A stretch of 64,000 nt of DNA from the NCBI RefSeq assembly GCF_042242105.1, contig NC_092023.1, positions 14,399,933-14,463,932 on the forward strand, given 5' to 3'. Positions 23,370 through 36,200 of this stretch are shown piece by piece (position 1 is the first letter of the stretch; the number at the start of each line of letters is the position of its first letter). The notes under the pieces are model-generated. The model searched no databases. It was not told where the DNA came from and worked only from the letters and a program-made list of their open reading frames with translations. The DNA is from Pempheris klunzingeri. Lineage: Eukaryota; Chordata; Actinopteri; Acropomatiformes; Pempheridae. The position numbers were made by a program, and so were the translations under genes.

Positions 23370-26300
23370 ATGGAGGAATATCCCACCAAACAAGTAGCCG
23401 AAAACCTCGATGACCCTCCTAACAGCCGGCTTTTCGCCGTCACAAGTCGGTCCATAACCGAAGATGAGCTTCGGGATAGTTTCTCTGTGTTTGGGGACAT
23501 CCAGGGGGTTTGGGTTGTCAAAGATAAGCAGACAAAGGAGTCTAAAGGAATCTGCTATGTGAAGTTTGCCAGGTCCTCGCAGGCCTGCCTGGCCATGGAG
23601 GAAATGCACGGAAAAGTGCTGATGGAGGGGACTAAACCCATTAAGGTAAGGTTATCAATTCGGCTAGTTGTGCTAATTAGCATAACCAATGCACTTTGTC
23701 GTTAACCTAATGATACGTTACGTCCGGTTAGCAGCTTACTAGCATGCTACACAACGGGCGGTAACGGTAGCAACATGGAGAGCGACATACGTGTTAAAGG
23801 GATAACTGACTTGTCCGCTTTTTAAAGTCCACATTTTCTTACTCTCCCCCAATAGTTTCCAGCAATGCACACAGCTCATGTAGTATCTGCTGAGGTCTGG
23901 AGATAAACTCCTCTGACACCGTCATGCCTCAGTTCCCTTCAAAGTGCCCCTGCTAAAGAAACAGTTAATAGGAAAAGACGCATTTTGGTTCTTCTTGACC
24001 AACCAGGACATTTTAGAAAGCTTTTGGCAGCACAGACAGTTGAATTTTCATTCATCTAAACCATGGCACATTCAGACCAAAAGTATCAGCACGACTAGAT
24101 ACCCCGAAAAGACTCGGAGAAATTTAGATTTAAAATTCAGGGGAACTGACCCTTTAAGTTAGTGCCGTTGGAGGTTGTCATTAACAGGCAAAACGTGTCA
24201 TCCTCTGTGTTATGTTTAGGGACATACATGTTGTTTACATGTTGGAAATCCAGCTGGGATCACGCATTGTCTTCTAACTGCAAATATATTTTTAAAATCG
24301 ATGCGTTTGTGTGTATCTTGTTCTAGATTCCTTAATGCTGCAGGTGGAACCAATTACTTATTTCTTTTCCTTTTGTGCTTGATTGTGTAGGTGTTCATTG
24401 CCCAGTCACGTTCTTCAACAAGACACAGAGACGTTGAGGATGAAGAGCTGACGAGGATCTTTGTCATGATCCCCAAGACCTTCTCAGAAGAGGACCTTAA
24501 AAACACTTTCAAAGTAAGTGCACCCACTTTTCACTCCTGCTTTATTAACCATGTTAATTCCTATTGCATATGTATTAAAGAATAACATTGAAAACCTGGG
24601 CTCTATTTTTTTTTGGCGTGTAAGATCCCTTTTATTTAACCAGAAACAGCTGTGATATTGCTCAAGAATTCACTAACAGAAACTGCAATTTTACCATGCA
24701 GCTTTGGTATTTTAAAGGGTTCATTTGAATCCAACACAGCATTTGTGTAACCCACAATAACACAAACAAACTAGCTGATGGAGGCGGTTGTAGACCAACA
24801 ACTTCTGTGGTCTGTGAGGTAAACCTACTGGGTTTGTTAATGGAGTCTGGTGGCTTTGAAAAGAGTTCCTGGGTAAATAAAAAGGACCTTGCAGGTCTCT
24901 CTCTGTAGGGATCTTCTCTGCAATGCTGTCACATACTCCAAATAACAACTGAGCCTGTCGCTGGCAAAAACAAGCACTTTTAGTGGATGTATTTGACAGA
25001 TGTGGTTCCCTCAAATGATTACAGTACAGCCATTGTGGCCTGTCTGTGGCTGCTGGCTGAAGCAATAGACTCGACTACTTCACAGTCATCCACCAATCAA
25101 TCATTTAAAAAAAAGGAAAAATAAGGCCTCGGTGTTGTCCTTTGACTAAAACTGGTGGACTCTATGTATTTTTATATTTAATTTTAATTTGATTAAATCG
25201 TAACATCTTAAATATGAATACAAATATATATACTGGTTATAACTGCTGTCTCACATTATATGTGAATGGACATTAAATTATGTGTAATCGCCATATAACC
25301 AATTTTGAAGGAAGAATACAAATCCTTTTGTCCCCTGGTTGTTGCATCTGTCTGTCTGTCTCTCTTTCAGGAGTATGGTGATATTGAGTATTGTGTGATC
25401 ATCAAGAATAAGACCACAGGGGAAAGTAAAGGACTGGGCTATGTGAGATACTACAAACCTTCCCAAGCTGCCGTCGCTATAGAGAACTGTGACAAAAGTA
25501 AGATTTTGTCAACATCTTTTTAATTTCTCTTTATTTGTGGTAGAAGCAGCAGTAGAGTACTCAGAGAGTACTGAATGACAAAACTTTTACATCCCTGAAC
25601 GTTCATGATTGAACTTATACAGTTAACAGAATATCTAGTATGTTTACAGACAGTCTCAGTGTCCAGAACGTTTGTGTGAACTGTGTGGACATTTCTTGTC
25701 ATTCAGAACTGTGACAGTAATGATGATGGTGTTATTAGGTTACAGGGCCATCCTGGCTGAACCTCGCACCAAGGCGACAGCGTCAGAAGATTACTCCGGG
25801 GGAGCGTCCAGAGGTGATTACATGGGCAATGCTGGGGACTCCATGAACCAGTATGCTTACCCTATGGGTATGTAGTTATTTAACAACCTAAATCGATGTT
25901 TCTTTTCCGTTATATCTGGTTTAGGGTGATTCCTGTCTTTTGTTTCTGCTGTCAAATGACATTATAATCAATGGCACTGGAAGACATTATTACATCATTA
26001 TTTAGGTTTATTAATATTATCACAACTTGATTATTAACATTTTATGACGCACATTTGATGTGCAGTGGGACTGTTCAGCATAAGTAATCAGTATTTAAAG
26101 TTACCCTGTAGAGTTTTTTTCCCCTTTAGTGGAGCTGTGGGGCAGTGTTTGTATAAATTGGCCCCTGTTCTCCTACTAGTGGTTTTACATTATTCTACTG
26201 ACCTAAAGGTGGCGGCAACGCACCAGGAAATGCAGCAATACAACAGCACAGGCTGGGTAGATGATGCTAGCATGTAACCATAGATAGAAACAACGCAACT

Positions 26301-29300
26301 TTTTTTAGAGTGGGTTATACACTCTATTGGTGAGCGCAAGAATTTGTAATGAGTTATGTACTGTCACTATCACTTAAAGCAGACATCAAAACAAAGATGG
26401 GAGAGTGAGAAGCTGTGCGAGTAACAACAACAGAGCCAGGAGCATTGTTGTTACATTAGATGTCTTCCAGCTTGCTGTTTTTTTTTTTTGTGTGTGTGCT
26501 CCTCATTTAAATCAATCCAGCATTCAGAATTGTAGATTTTGTGAAGAACATTAATAAATCAAATGTTTGTGTACATTTTGATCAGAAAGATGGTTAAATT
26601 CAATATGTGAATGAGGAGACTGTAATGAGGATTCAGTGTGTTTCAGTTTTTTGTTCACCCTTCTTGAAGTTCTGTGATGTGAATACATTTAGGACCCCTT
26701 TACTGCAGTTGTCTCTGACCTGTTATTGACCCTGGCGTCCTGTACTTCCTCTACAGCTGACCCTGGCAACTACCAGGTGATGGACTACCGCTCCGGTGAC
26801 TTCACACGGTGCCTGATGGTGTCAACGCGGGCCGCACTGACCCAGGAGCAGATTTTTGCTCTGTTTGACCTCGTTCCTGGCATGGAATACTGTGAGCTGC
26901 AGAGAGACGCCTATGGGATGAGCAAAGGTTAGTGATTAAAGCCAAAATATGGGTGCTACTCATCTGGGCACTGTAACGCCGTCTTTGTTGGAATATTCTA
27001 AAAAAATGACAAATGTGTAATCCAATTTTTGAGACATGGTGAACATTTTCAGTTATCTCAAAAAAGAAAAGACTTTGCTGAGCTTTCTGTTGGAGTGCTG
27101 ACTTCCTAGTTCTCCACCTGTTGAATTTCCAGAAGGCCACTAAGGCTCTATGGAAGTCAATGACCATCACCAGTTTTTAATCTGACATTTTTTTAGTCTG
27201 GCCAACACAGTAAAACCAAATGGTATGTGAATGTAAAATATGAAGTGAATAAAAGCAGCAAATCCTCATTTGATAAACTTGAATTGACATGATTTTACCT
27301 GATGTATATTGATTTTCAGTTGAGTGCACTATGATTGATCTTTACCATGTCATAACTTGAGTACAGTTTCCTGAGAGGTCAAACATTTTGGGGGGGCAAA
27401 AGTATTTAAAAAGCAATTTCCTTCATTTTAATTAAGCTAGGGTCAAGTCCCCCAGACTGTTCCTCCAGTTGGAGACTATCTTGTCTGTCTTGTCTGTCTG
27501 TAGCAGAGCTCAGCCATCTCCTGTGACCTTGGCTGTGACAGTAATGCACCGTCACTCCTTATCCGGAGTGTGCCAGCCTCCCCAAAACAATCAGACAGCT
27601 GAACTCTGCTCCAGAGGCAGAAGCAGGCCTTTCCAACTTTAGGTTACAATTCGGCCCAACCAATTTGACCCAACCATGACTCAGTGAGGCTCACATGATT
27701 CCTCCCAGATTCCAAAATTCCTACACAAACATAAAGTTGCTTCCTATGTTTCATGTGCCCTTAGGTCATGCTTTGATTCGCTACAGTAATCTTGGATCAG
27801 CCGTTTACGCCAAAGAAAAGCTGAATGGCTTTGAATATCCACCTGGCAACAGACTGGCAGTAAATTTTGTTGACGATGGAGAGGACCGCAGCAGGTACAC
27901 ACACATACACACACACACATGCATGTACTATATATACATAATACACAAAACAGCATACACTTAATGTGTGTCTGCCCAAGTGTCACAGTTAATAGAGGCA
28001 TGGAGAAGAAATGGTATTCAAAATTAATATATCCATTAATTAAAACATGGGCACCAAAATGCCACTGATAATTAACAGTAACCTTCTGTGCATGTCGTCT
28101 TGGTCACGCATTATTTGTTGTTAAATATTCATGGGTGAATGTGACTATTACCCCCTGTGGGCCATAGTGACCGAGGAGTTGTTTTCCTCTGCACCCTGAC
28201 GAAGAACAAAAGGAACAAGCAGTCTTTATGTAGTAAACAATAAGTACGTAAACCGAAGCAGAGAGAGTTGTTGGCACCACACACTTATGGCATCAAACCT
28301 CATGTGAACGACTGTGTTAACAAAAAAATTAAACAACCAATGTTGTTCTTATTTGCAACACAAGCATTGAGGAAAAGTATCCAAGGGCTTAAAGCCAAAA
28401 GGCTTAAAATAACCATAAAAATAATCTTAGAGACACAAAATAAGGATGCAAAGTCGTTTTCATTAAGCTAGCATGTTCCCAGTACTGTAGTCACCAGATT
28501 TATGACGTCCGTGATTTAGTGTCTGCATGTCTGTCTGCATCCAGCAACTTCATCTGCATGAACCATTTGTAGTTCAGCTTGAAACAGCCCGCATGCTTGT
28601 TTTCGTGCGTAGCCCTGTAGGTCGGATGGCCATGCAGTTTGTCGCCGCCCAGATGATGTCCGCAGTGTGGAATGGACCCTCCACCAGCCAAGTGATGAAA
28701 CCTCCTGTGAGTACATTAAATCAAAGCCCAGTTTACAAAGTATCATGCCACGCTGCTCTTTATCTCTCCCGAGTTATTTTGTCACTTTTGCAATCGTCAC
28801 TGTTTTCTGCTTGCACGAGCCACACGCGCATTAATCCTCTCAAGATGTTTTGTTGAAGAAAAGGAGATTTTCTGTACGCTGTTTTTGTATTTTCGACATT
28901 TATTGAACCAGTGCTGTAGGGATCAATAAAAAAAAAAAATAAATAAATTAAAAAAATAATAATCTTCATTTGGAAAACTGCCACAATTTTAAAATCATTT
29001 CATGTTAAATTATTCTACATTTCCCTTGCTCAGGCATCACAGTAGAGACAAAATTTAATAACCTGCGTAACTTTAGAAAACAATTCACCCTGTAAATAAC
29101 AATTCAAGGTTAATTACTGTTCTGGATAATTATTCCTCCAGGCCTCCTCCTGCCACCTAATAGCATTTTACAGATTAAATAATTACTTAAATAATTAGCA
29201 GTTACACAAGATTGAGCACTCCTAACCTGAAAACTGCTGTTCAGAAAGACGACATAATATTTGACCCATTGGTTTTAAACATTTTGGTTTAAAAAAAAAA

Positions 29301-30161
29301 AAAAAAAATCACTCACTGATCCTGGGTGTGTTTGTCGGTATCTTCCAGGGCTTCTCTGCTGTCTCACAGATGTCCCGGATTCAGACAGACGTCAACCTGC
29401 CGCCCCTCAAGAAGCTCGCCCCACCTGACAGCAAGTCGAAGGAGCGCTTATTTGTTGTGTTTAGCCCTTCCCCGCTGCCGCCCGACGTGCTGGAGGATGT
29501 TTTCTGGTAAATTTCCCATGTGTTGACTCACAGTTTTACTTAACTGTAACATTGTAAATACTCATTTTGTCTGAAAGTCACAAAATTCTTAAAACAGTGT
29601 GAAAATAATGGCCCATTAGCCTCAAGGTCAAAGCTTCAGTTGATCACAATTCTTGGCTTAGTGGCTTTAAATGACTCTGGGTGAGAGTGAAGCTATATGC
29701 TCTCAGTTGACAGTGAGATGTTGTAATTAAAATGATGACAAGACAGACAAGACATCAACAAATGCTTTACAATTATATGTTTTTCTCACACTGTGACTCT
29801 CTCTGTCTGTGTCTTGTAGTCGCTTTGGTTCTCTTATTGAGGTCCATTTGGTTCCTGGGAGGAAGGTTGGATACATGAAGTATGCAGACAAACAGGTGAG
29901 AGTCTGAACTGATGCAGGATAAGGTCTGGAGTAATGAAAGAAGTGACGTGTTGTGTTATTCTGTATTTCAGTGCGGAGTACGTCTCCCTTAGTGACATTT
30001 TCCCTCTTCTTCCCCCTGGATGTTCACCCCTGCCTCTCTCTCAGTGTGCGGATGAGGCCATGGCAGCGCTCCACGGTCGGGTCGTCAACGGAGTGAAGAT
30101 GAAGGTGATGCTGGCCGATCCTCCCAGAGAGGAATCTCATAAACGTCCTCGTACCTACTAG
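23370..30161 (+). CDS. rbm45: RNA-binding motif protein 45, four RRM domains, ten coding exons
   Basis: RNA-binding protein, mainly nuclear in its mammalian orthologue (also called Drb1), which associates with RNA processing and FUS/TDP-43-type assemblies. Coding exons: 23370-23645, 24391-24513, 25371-25497, 25739-25867, 26757-26927, 27765-27894, 28613-28706, 29349-29506, 29820-29895, 30045-30161. All are GT-AG and sum to 1401 nt, 466 residues; human is about 475. RRM1 about 20-92 (RNP2 LFAVTS, RNP1 KGICYVKF), RRM2 about 114-190 (RNP2 IFVMIP, RNP1 KGLGYVRY), RRM3 about 236-316, RRM4 about 383-457 ([14 protein letters not shown]). The C-terminus is [10 protein letters not shown], a basic end like the mammalian nuclear localisation signal. 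RFSxFGDIQ and [20 protein letters not shown] blocks match RBM45 closely. The start is the ATG at 23370; an in-frame GTG at 23352 is not used as a start here. The linker between RRM2 and RRM3 is the least conserved part. Confidence 0.96.
23794..24157. mobile_element. TTAA-flanked MITE in the first rbm45 intron
   Basis: Both ends are TTAA followed by AAGGG-type inverted termini: left TTAAAGGGATAACTGACTTG, right (reverse complement) TTAAAGGGTCAGTTCCCCTG. Length is 364 bases with no coding frame. TTAA target sites with CCC/GGG-type ends suggest the piggyBac group, but the family is inferred. Confidence 0.6.
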
Positions 30162-31295
30162 GACCACCAGACAGAAGTGACCGGTAAGTGCCAAGTTTCA
30201 GTATGATTAAATGGCCAATCTGGTACCAAAGTATTTTGTATTTTGGTAACAATGTGTTTCTTATAGTAAATATAATCACTGTAAGGCCTGTTTCATCCTG
30301 ACATTTTTGTTTAGGAAAATATGAAGTCACATTTCTGAAATACAACACCAGTGTGTGACTCAGTGTCACATACTTTACGTGGACGTGCTAACCAACCACC
30401 AAGTAAAGTGTGTATGTTAGTGTTTGAGATGTAGTGCATATGGCACTAAGTAATTTCAGGGTCGGCTTGGAGACGAAGCAACCACCATTATTCTGCTTTC
30501 ATGCCAGACAGTTGTGATGCCATTTCAGTAAACAAAATACAAAATACTTTGTACTTAATACACAGTCTAAAATATTTTTACCTCCCAGTGAAGATGCTTC
30601 ATTTGCAAACAGTAGAGTGTGTGTTTTTTTTTTGCCAAAGCTTTTTGCCATTAGTAAGGAAAGCAAGATATCAACACGTTTCTGATGACAGCTGAGTTGT
30701 TTCTCTCCATGTGAATAACACTGCAGCTTCTTGTTCCCTAGGCGACTGTTGTCATGACACAATGACACCTGACCTGACAGACCGACCAACCGACATCGAG
30801 ACCTTCTCCCGACCTCTGACACGACCTTTGACACCAGTCTGACCTTACTTCTGGTCAGTGACTCACTGAGTACACAGTAGTATCCACTACTAAAATGGAG
30901 TCTTAATCATATACACTCTGTGAACAGATACTACAATGTCTGTATGTGTAGCTTGTGGTCAGTGTCATGCTTTTATGCTTTTTTTATCTACATAATTTCC
31001 ACCTTGACACTGATGGACTAATGTACCACAGCAGTAGCACACCGTGGTTAGTGAGGTGATTGTAGTTTAGGTGGTTGGCAGCATTTTCTTCTTGGTGAAA
31101 TTGTGGGCAGGAGGCTGCCGTCTGTCGATCAGCATTTTGTAAAGCTGGATCCAGACAGTTTTGTTTTTCAGATCTGTTCCTTCCTTTTTTCTCTCATGCT
31201 ATTTCCTGTAACCACATGTTGAGCTCAGTTTACTGTAAACTGTTTTCTTCTTTTTTTTTTGTCTCGATAAAAATAAAGAGAATTTGAAAGGCCCA
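30162..31295 (+). other. rbm45: rbm45 3'UTR with a probable intron
   Basis: A consensus donor CCG|gtaagtg lies 22 bases after the stop (exon end 30183, GT at 30184-30185), and a good acceptor ttgttccctag has its AG at 30740-30741. The distal exon would run 30742 to about 31295. A junction less than 50 bases after the stop would not be expected to trigger nonsense-mediated decay. Splicing is inferred from signals only. Confidence 0.5.
31272..31277 (+). terminator. rbm45: Poly(A) signal AATAAA of rbm45
   Basis: A canonical hexamer about 1.1 kb after the rbm45 stop, followed by GT/T-rich sequence (CTGTCTCGTGTCTTCTTTTG), as expected downstream of a cleavage site. Confidence 0.7.
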
Positions 31296-31299
31296 CTCA

Positions 31300-33125
31300 G
31301 CCTGTCTCGTGTCTTCTTTTGCAGCTTGTTGGACAACTGGACAGTTAATTGTTTTCATAACCTTTTTATTATGTTAATTCTATTTGCCATTTTGCTGCTT
31401 CACTTAAATCTCTTGTTGGATTTCTTTCATGTGCCTGTTTTGCTAATTCTTCAGTGGATTGAAAATCAAGTATAGGAGAGGGAAACCCATAGACTGTATA
31501 AAGGGGAGCATAAGTTATGAAGAGTTTATCAGAGGCATACCAAGTCTTTGCCACGCCACTGTCAGCTGAGAGCACATTAATGTTTTTTCAGTTGAGAGAA
31601 ATCTAGGTTAAATTCTCTGTGGGGCAAGAGGACGGACTGTGGACGTAAGACTACAAACAAAAAGATGTTTTCTGAATCTGCTGGTGGTTTAATTCTTCAG
31701 CTGCTCAACAAGTCTCCCTTGGTAAGTATGAACATGAGACATGTGGTAGGTTGTCTTATAAAGCTGAATTAGTTCATCACTGTAATAAAGACAGTGCTTC
31801 AATCAGTGGCAATGTATGAGCCACTCTAATGATACATATGCATACTTAAAATACCCTCGTGATATTTTCCAAAGTCAAATATTAGCAAGTAATTTGATCT
31901 TCACAATTGAAATGAGTTTCAACATCACATTAATGATCTGATGTCTCAGCTTCTAAAACCTTTATTAGTTTTAGTTTAAATTTTGCTCACATGGTGAACA
32001 TCTTGAAATCAACAAACTACCACAAACTAAGTGGCATGCAGACAACCTGAGATCAGGTACTAGTGTAGTTACGGGGCAGCAGAGTCATTTCTTACCACTT
32101 TGCTAATTTTAGGTTTTTAATTTTGATCTGTACTAATCTAGGGGGAACATCTGGCTCTATAGCCGCTGAACGCTCCACTCTGTTCACCAGCTGGTCTCTA
32201 ACTAACTGGTCCTGAGCAGGTAACTTTTCTCTGCTGCAGCCAAAACACAGAGCAAGAAAACAATGAAGTTGAAGACCGGACAGCTAAATAATGAGTTCAC
32301 TGATGACATCTGTGATGGGGCGTTAATGTGTTGTATGTTCATCAGTATGACCTCTCACGTCGTCATCTGATACATTATCATTGAAATGGAGATTTTAGCC
32401 ATATGATGTAGGACTTGGCAGTTCAAGAAGAGGCGCACACTGGATGTACAGTTTTTATTTCTTCAGGAGGCAACTCATGAGAACATTATTTACAATAGAG
32501 GGCTGACAATGGGGGCATTTGGTTTCCTTGCTGGGGCTTAATTACAGATAGGCCGACATTTTAGAAGCTTGGTGTGGACATTTCCTCAAACGTTAAAGCA
32601 TTAAATTTCCATAAGAATTTTCAACTGGGCTTTAACTTCGGCTAAATGAAATGACTAAGGGAAAAAGGTGAAAGTGATAAAAAGCTAAAACTGAAGCTTT
32701 TATTTTGGTGACGCTCTGACCAGATTCAGCTTCTTACAACAGAATCACTCCTGTCCTCAAAAAGTTATTGATAATGTTATCAGATTAATTTAAATCTCAT
32801 TTTTAAGCTCTTAAATCTCACTCTGTAAATCACTATATTCAACTGATCAGGTAGAGAAGCACTGTAAGCCTAATTTATCAAGTAATTTAAGTTCACTGTA
32901 AGCCGACGAGTTGATTGAGCAACAAAAAGTGCACAACAGCAGCAGCCCAATTCTTTCAATGGAAATTGTGACACATTCATGTAGCGTTGGCCCTGGTGAA
33001 CCCTAACTGACCCTGCTGTGGACATCTGAACATCCGATGGACTAAAAAAAAAGCAGAGGACTCGGTGGACTGTGAAGGGCAAAACAGAAAACGGGGCAGA
33101 GACAGGCAGTGATGTCATGATATCA
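31300..33125. other. Intergenic gap between convergent rbm45 and zc3h15
   Basis: About 1.8 kb separates the two poly(A) signals. No gene, RNA gene or clear transposon is seen. The longest open frames are under 85 codons with no recognisable domain. Confidence 0.6.
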
Positions 33126-33131
33126 TCAGGC

Positions 33132-33137
33132 TTTATT
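33132..33137 (-). terminator. zc3h15: Poly(A) signal AATAAA of zc3h15
   Basis: Plus-strand TTTATT is AATAAA on the minus strand, 123 bases after the zc3h15 stop codon. This gives a short 3'UTR for this gene. Confidence 0.7.
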
Positions 33138-33259
33138 ACTGGAGTCTCTGAAATTTAAAATCGTTCGAACACGTCGTCTCTTTGTTGTTTAGCTCCATGC
33201 ATCCATCCGGCCTTCCCTTTGTCACTTAGTCCGTCCTATCTTCCACCACACGCTCCCTC

Positions 33260-36200
33260 TCAGTCTTCCAGCGCCAGTGTGTTGAGTTCCTCGTCAAGCT
33301 CCTCCAGATCTTCGCCTGTGAACAGGTTCTCATCCACCGGTACCTCATCATCTTCTTCGTCCTCCCCTCCTCCGTCCTCCCCGCCTCCCTCTGCTCCCGA
33401 AAGCCCGTTGGCTTCAGCACCACCGCAAGCTCCGTTCAACTGCTCCTCTGAAGATGAGCAGAGGAGAAGACACATGAATGAAGACAAAAAGCCATCTTTT
33501 GTTTCTGTTATTTTGTGTATCAAAAGTACCCATCTGTTTCTCTTTAAGGTCATCAGAAGTTATAATTTCAACAAAACGTACTGGCTGGTGGTTGCAGGCA
33601 GTTGTTAAGCCCACCAACTGACCAGCATTAGCATGGCAAACAGGCAGAAAAGAGCACCAAGTTTTTCTTACCACTGTCTTTTTCGTTCAGCTGAGTGTTT
33701 TTCCTAGAAGTGAAACGGTCCGTGGATGCTACGGTAATGCCTGTGTTGTCGACCTCTTGTGGAACAAAGCGGGATAAATCTATGTCCTGGACCTCTGTAG
33801 TAGTAATCTGGAATGAAAGTTGTAAATAAGGTTGAGATGGGGGTGTGACATAAAAGTGGTAAAATAACACAGAAGTAGGGAAAGTACTCCAGTCTTGAGT
33901 GATGGACCACTGGTGTATTGTAAAACAATAAATACTGAGTGTTCTGCTGGATGCTGACTAAGGATGATTGTTCCGTAGTGAATACTTTGCATTAATAAGG
34001 AAACAGGTTTGTGATTAGTGTTATCAGGATATCTGCAGTTTTCAGAGACAAACTGAAAACGTGTCTTTACAACCTGGCGACAAAAAACAGATTTTCTCTG
34101 ACAAAACAATATTTTAGTACCACAGAGGAAAAAATGAACCAGAAGATGAATTAGTGAATTAATGAAGTACAGACTGAGTGCTGATATCGTGATACTGTTA
34201 CACTGCAAATATTATGGTAAAGTTAAGACGACCTCATGAGATTGGAAGGATTACATGACGACCACAGCACCTAGAGCCTTTGGTTCACTCTTACTGAACA
34301 TTCATACAGTTGGATACATAGTTTGTCGGCTAAATGTCTAAAAACCAGAGCAGCAGCCATCATCTCATCACCTCTTGTTCACGGTGTTCAAAATATTTAA
34401 ATATGTAAAGGCCTCATACGTCAATATTTTTGACTTTTTCAGGATATTTCAGGACCTGCAGTAACTCCCTGACAACACGACTTCACAGTACAACCAAAAT
34501 AATTTCTCATACTGGCCGACATGTAAACACTGTTAAACTGCAGATATTTTGTACAATGCAAACGACGACGTCTCACTTCCAGCGCGAGAACCACAGCGCA
34601 CAAATCAATATGAAGTCATCCAAAGCCAAATTAAATAACTATTGACTGTAGGAGGTTATGGCAGAGAGTGCATTTGAAAAGTACAGATAATTACTAATTC
34701 GTAATTACCTCTTCCTCATCTTCTTCATCTTCACTGGCAAATCGAGTGTCCACAGCTTCATCATCATCATCGTCGACCAACTCTGGACGGAACTCGAACA
34801 CCTCGCGGCCGCTCACCTACAAATACATGTGATTTAATTAAATGCTGTATTACTCTGACAATGTCCACGATACAATCACTGTTAGTAAAGCTCATACATC
34901 ACAATATGTAAAGAGACACGGACGGTTATCCTGGAAACTTTGTGAGAAAAACACACACACACACACACACACACCAGTTGGAGCCAGACTTACCACTAAC
35001 GACTTTCCAGCCTTAAAGTCGGCCTTCTTCTTCTCCATCTCCTCCTTCGCTTTGTCCACCTGTTAAAAAGTGTATCCACATAAAGGTTTTATGATTTAAT
35101 CATGGAACTCGTGACAATGTCCTGAATCTTTCCACAAGGAAATGAGGGACTTAAAATCAACACACTGGTGCTGCTCTGACAAACTGATGTTAATAAAAAT
35201 AATCGAACACATTCCAACCTTCTCCTGCCTTTTCCTCTTCTTCCAAGCCAGAAAAGTCTCGAGGGTGATCCGAGTCACATCAGCACCCAGAGCTGCACGC
35301 TGCAGGGGGAAGGACAGACGTCAGGAGGTGGCGGATAAAGAGAGCTCCCAAGGTAACATCAGTCACATGGAGTATTTACAGAGCCTCAGACCCCTGGGTG
35401 GTAGCCCTCTGCAAAATGGCTTCATCACCTTTTGGGCAACAATATCTCAAAACTGGTTACATTTGTAATATTTCATTTGGCCGCCTCAGGCTTCATTTAT
35501 TTCTGTGTTGTTTCTGACTGACAAATGGTCTTTGTTGTGGTTCCAGTATTGAAAGACATTTTACAACTTTACAACTTATCTAATTCTGTTTTATGAAGCT
35601 CATCTTGTTTTACTGGTTTTTGTGACCAGAAGAAGCACTTTGTAACGGTTTTTAATGGTGCAAAAGAAATAAAGTTTACTTATTTAACAATTACCAGTAC
35701 TAATGGCAGTTTGTTAGCCAACATCTAACAGAATGGCAAGCTAACCACCACTGCCATGTTGACACATCTGATATGAACATAATATTTGTACTAGAAGCTT
35801 CCTGGGTTTAGTAGTTGTGTATTCATGTTCAAACGCTTGGCTATGGACCTTCATGATGGCACTAACAATGTTTGATGAGATTCAGGCCCCCAAGTGCAAA
35901 GCCCATATGTGGAATGGTTTGCACATCAGTAATGCAATGAAGCATCCTCACCAGTATTCCCTTCAGACCAAGCTCCCTATCCTGCTCTAATTCACCTCAG
36001 GCCTCCAAAAACACCTCCCATTTGGACTGTAATTTATTTTCTTCCCCAAGGCTATTTACTGCAAATCACAAAAGCAGAGACTTTGCATCCCTCCACCCCT
36101 CCTTACCTCGTTTTCTATCAGTTCCTCCAGCGAAATTTCCTCCTCTTTCTCCTCCTTCTTCTTGTCTTTTTTCAGCACAAAGCCAGGTGGTAGGGCATGG

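Noticed and set aside
26093..26290. Possible dispersed repeat beginning AAAGTTACCCTGTAGAG in an rbm45 intron
   Set aside because: It looks familiar as a fish repeat, but I could not find paired termini or a target duplication, so I did not list it as an element.
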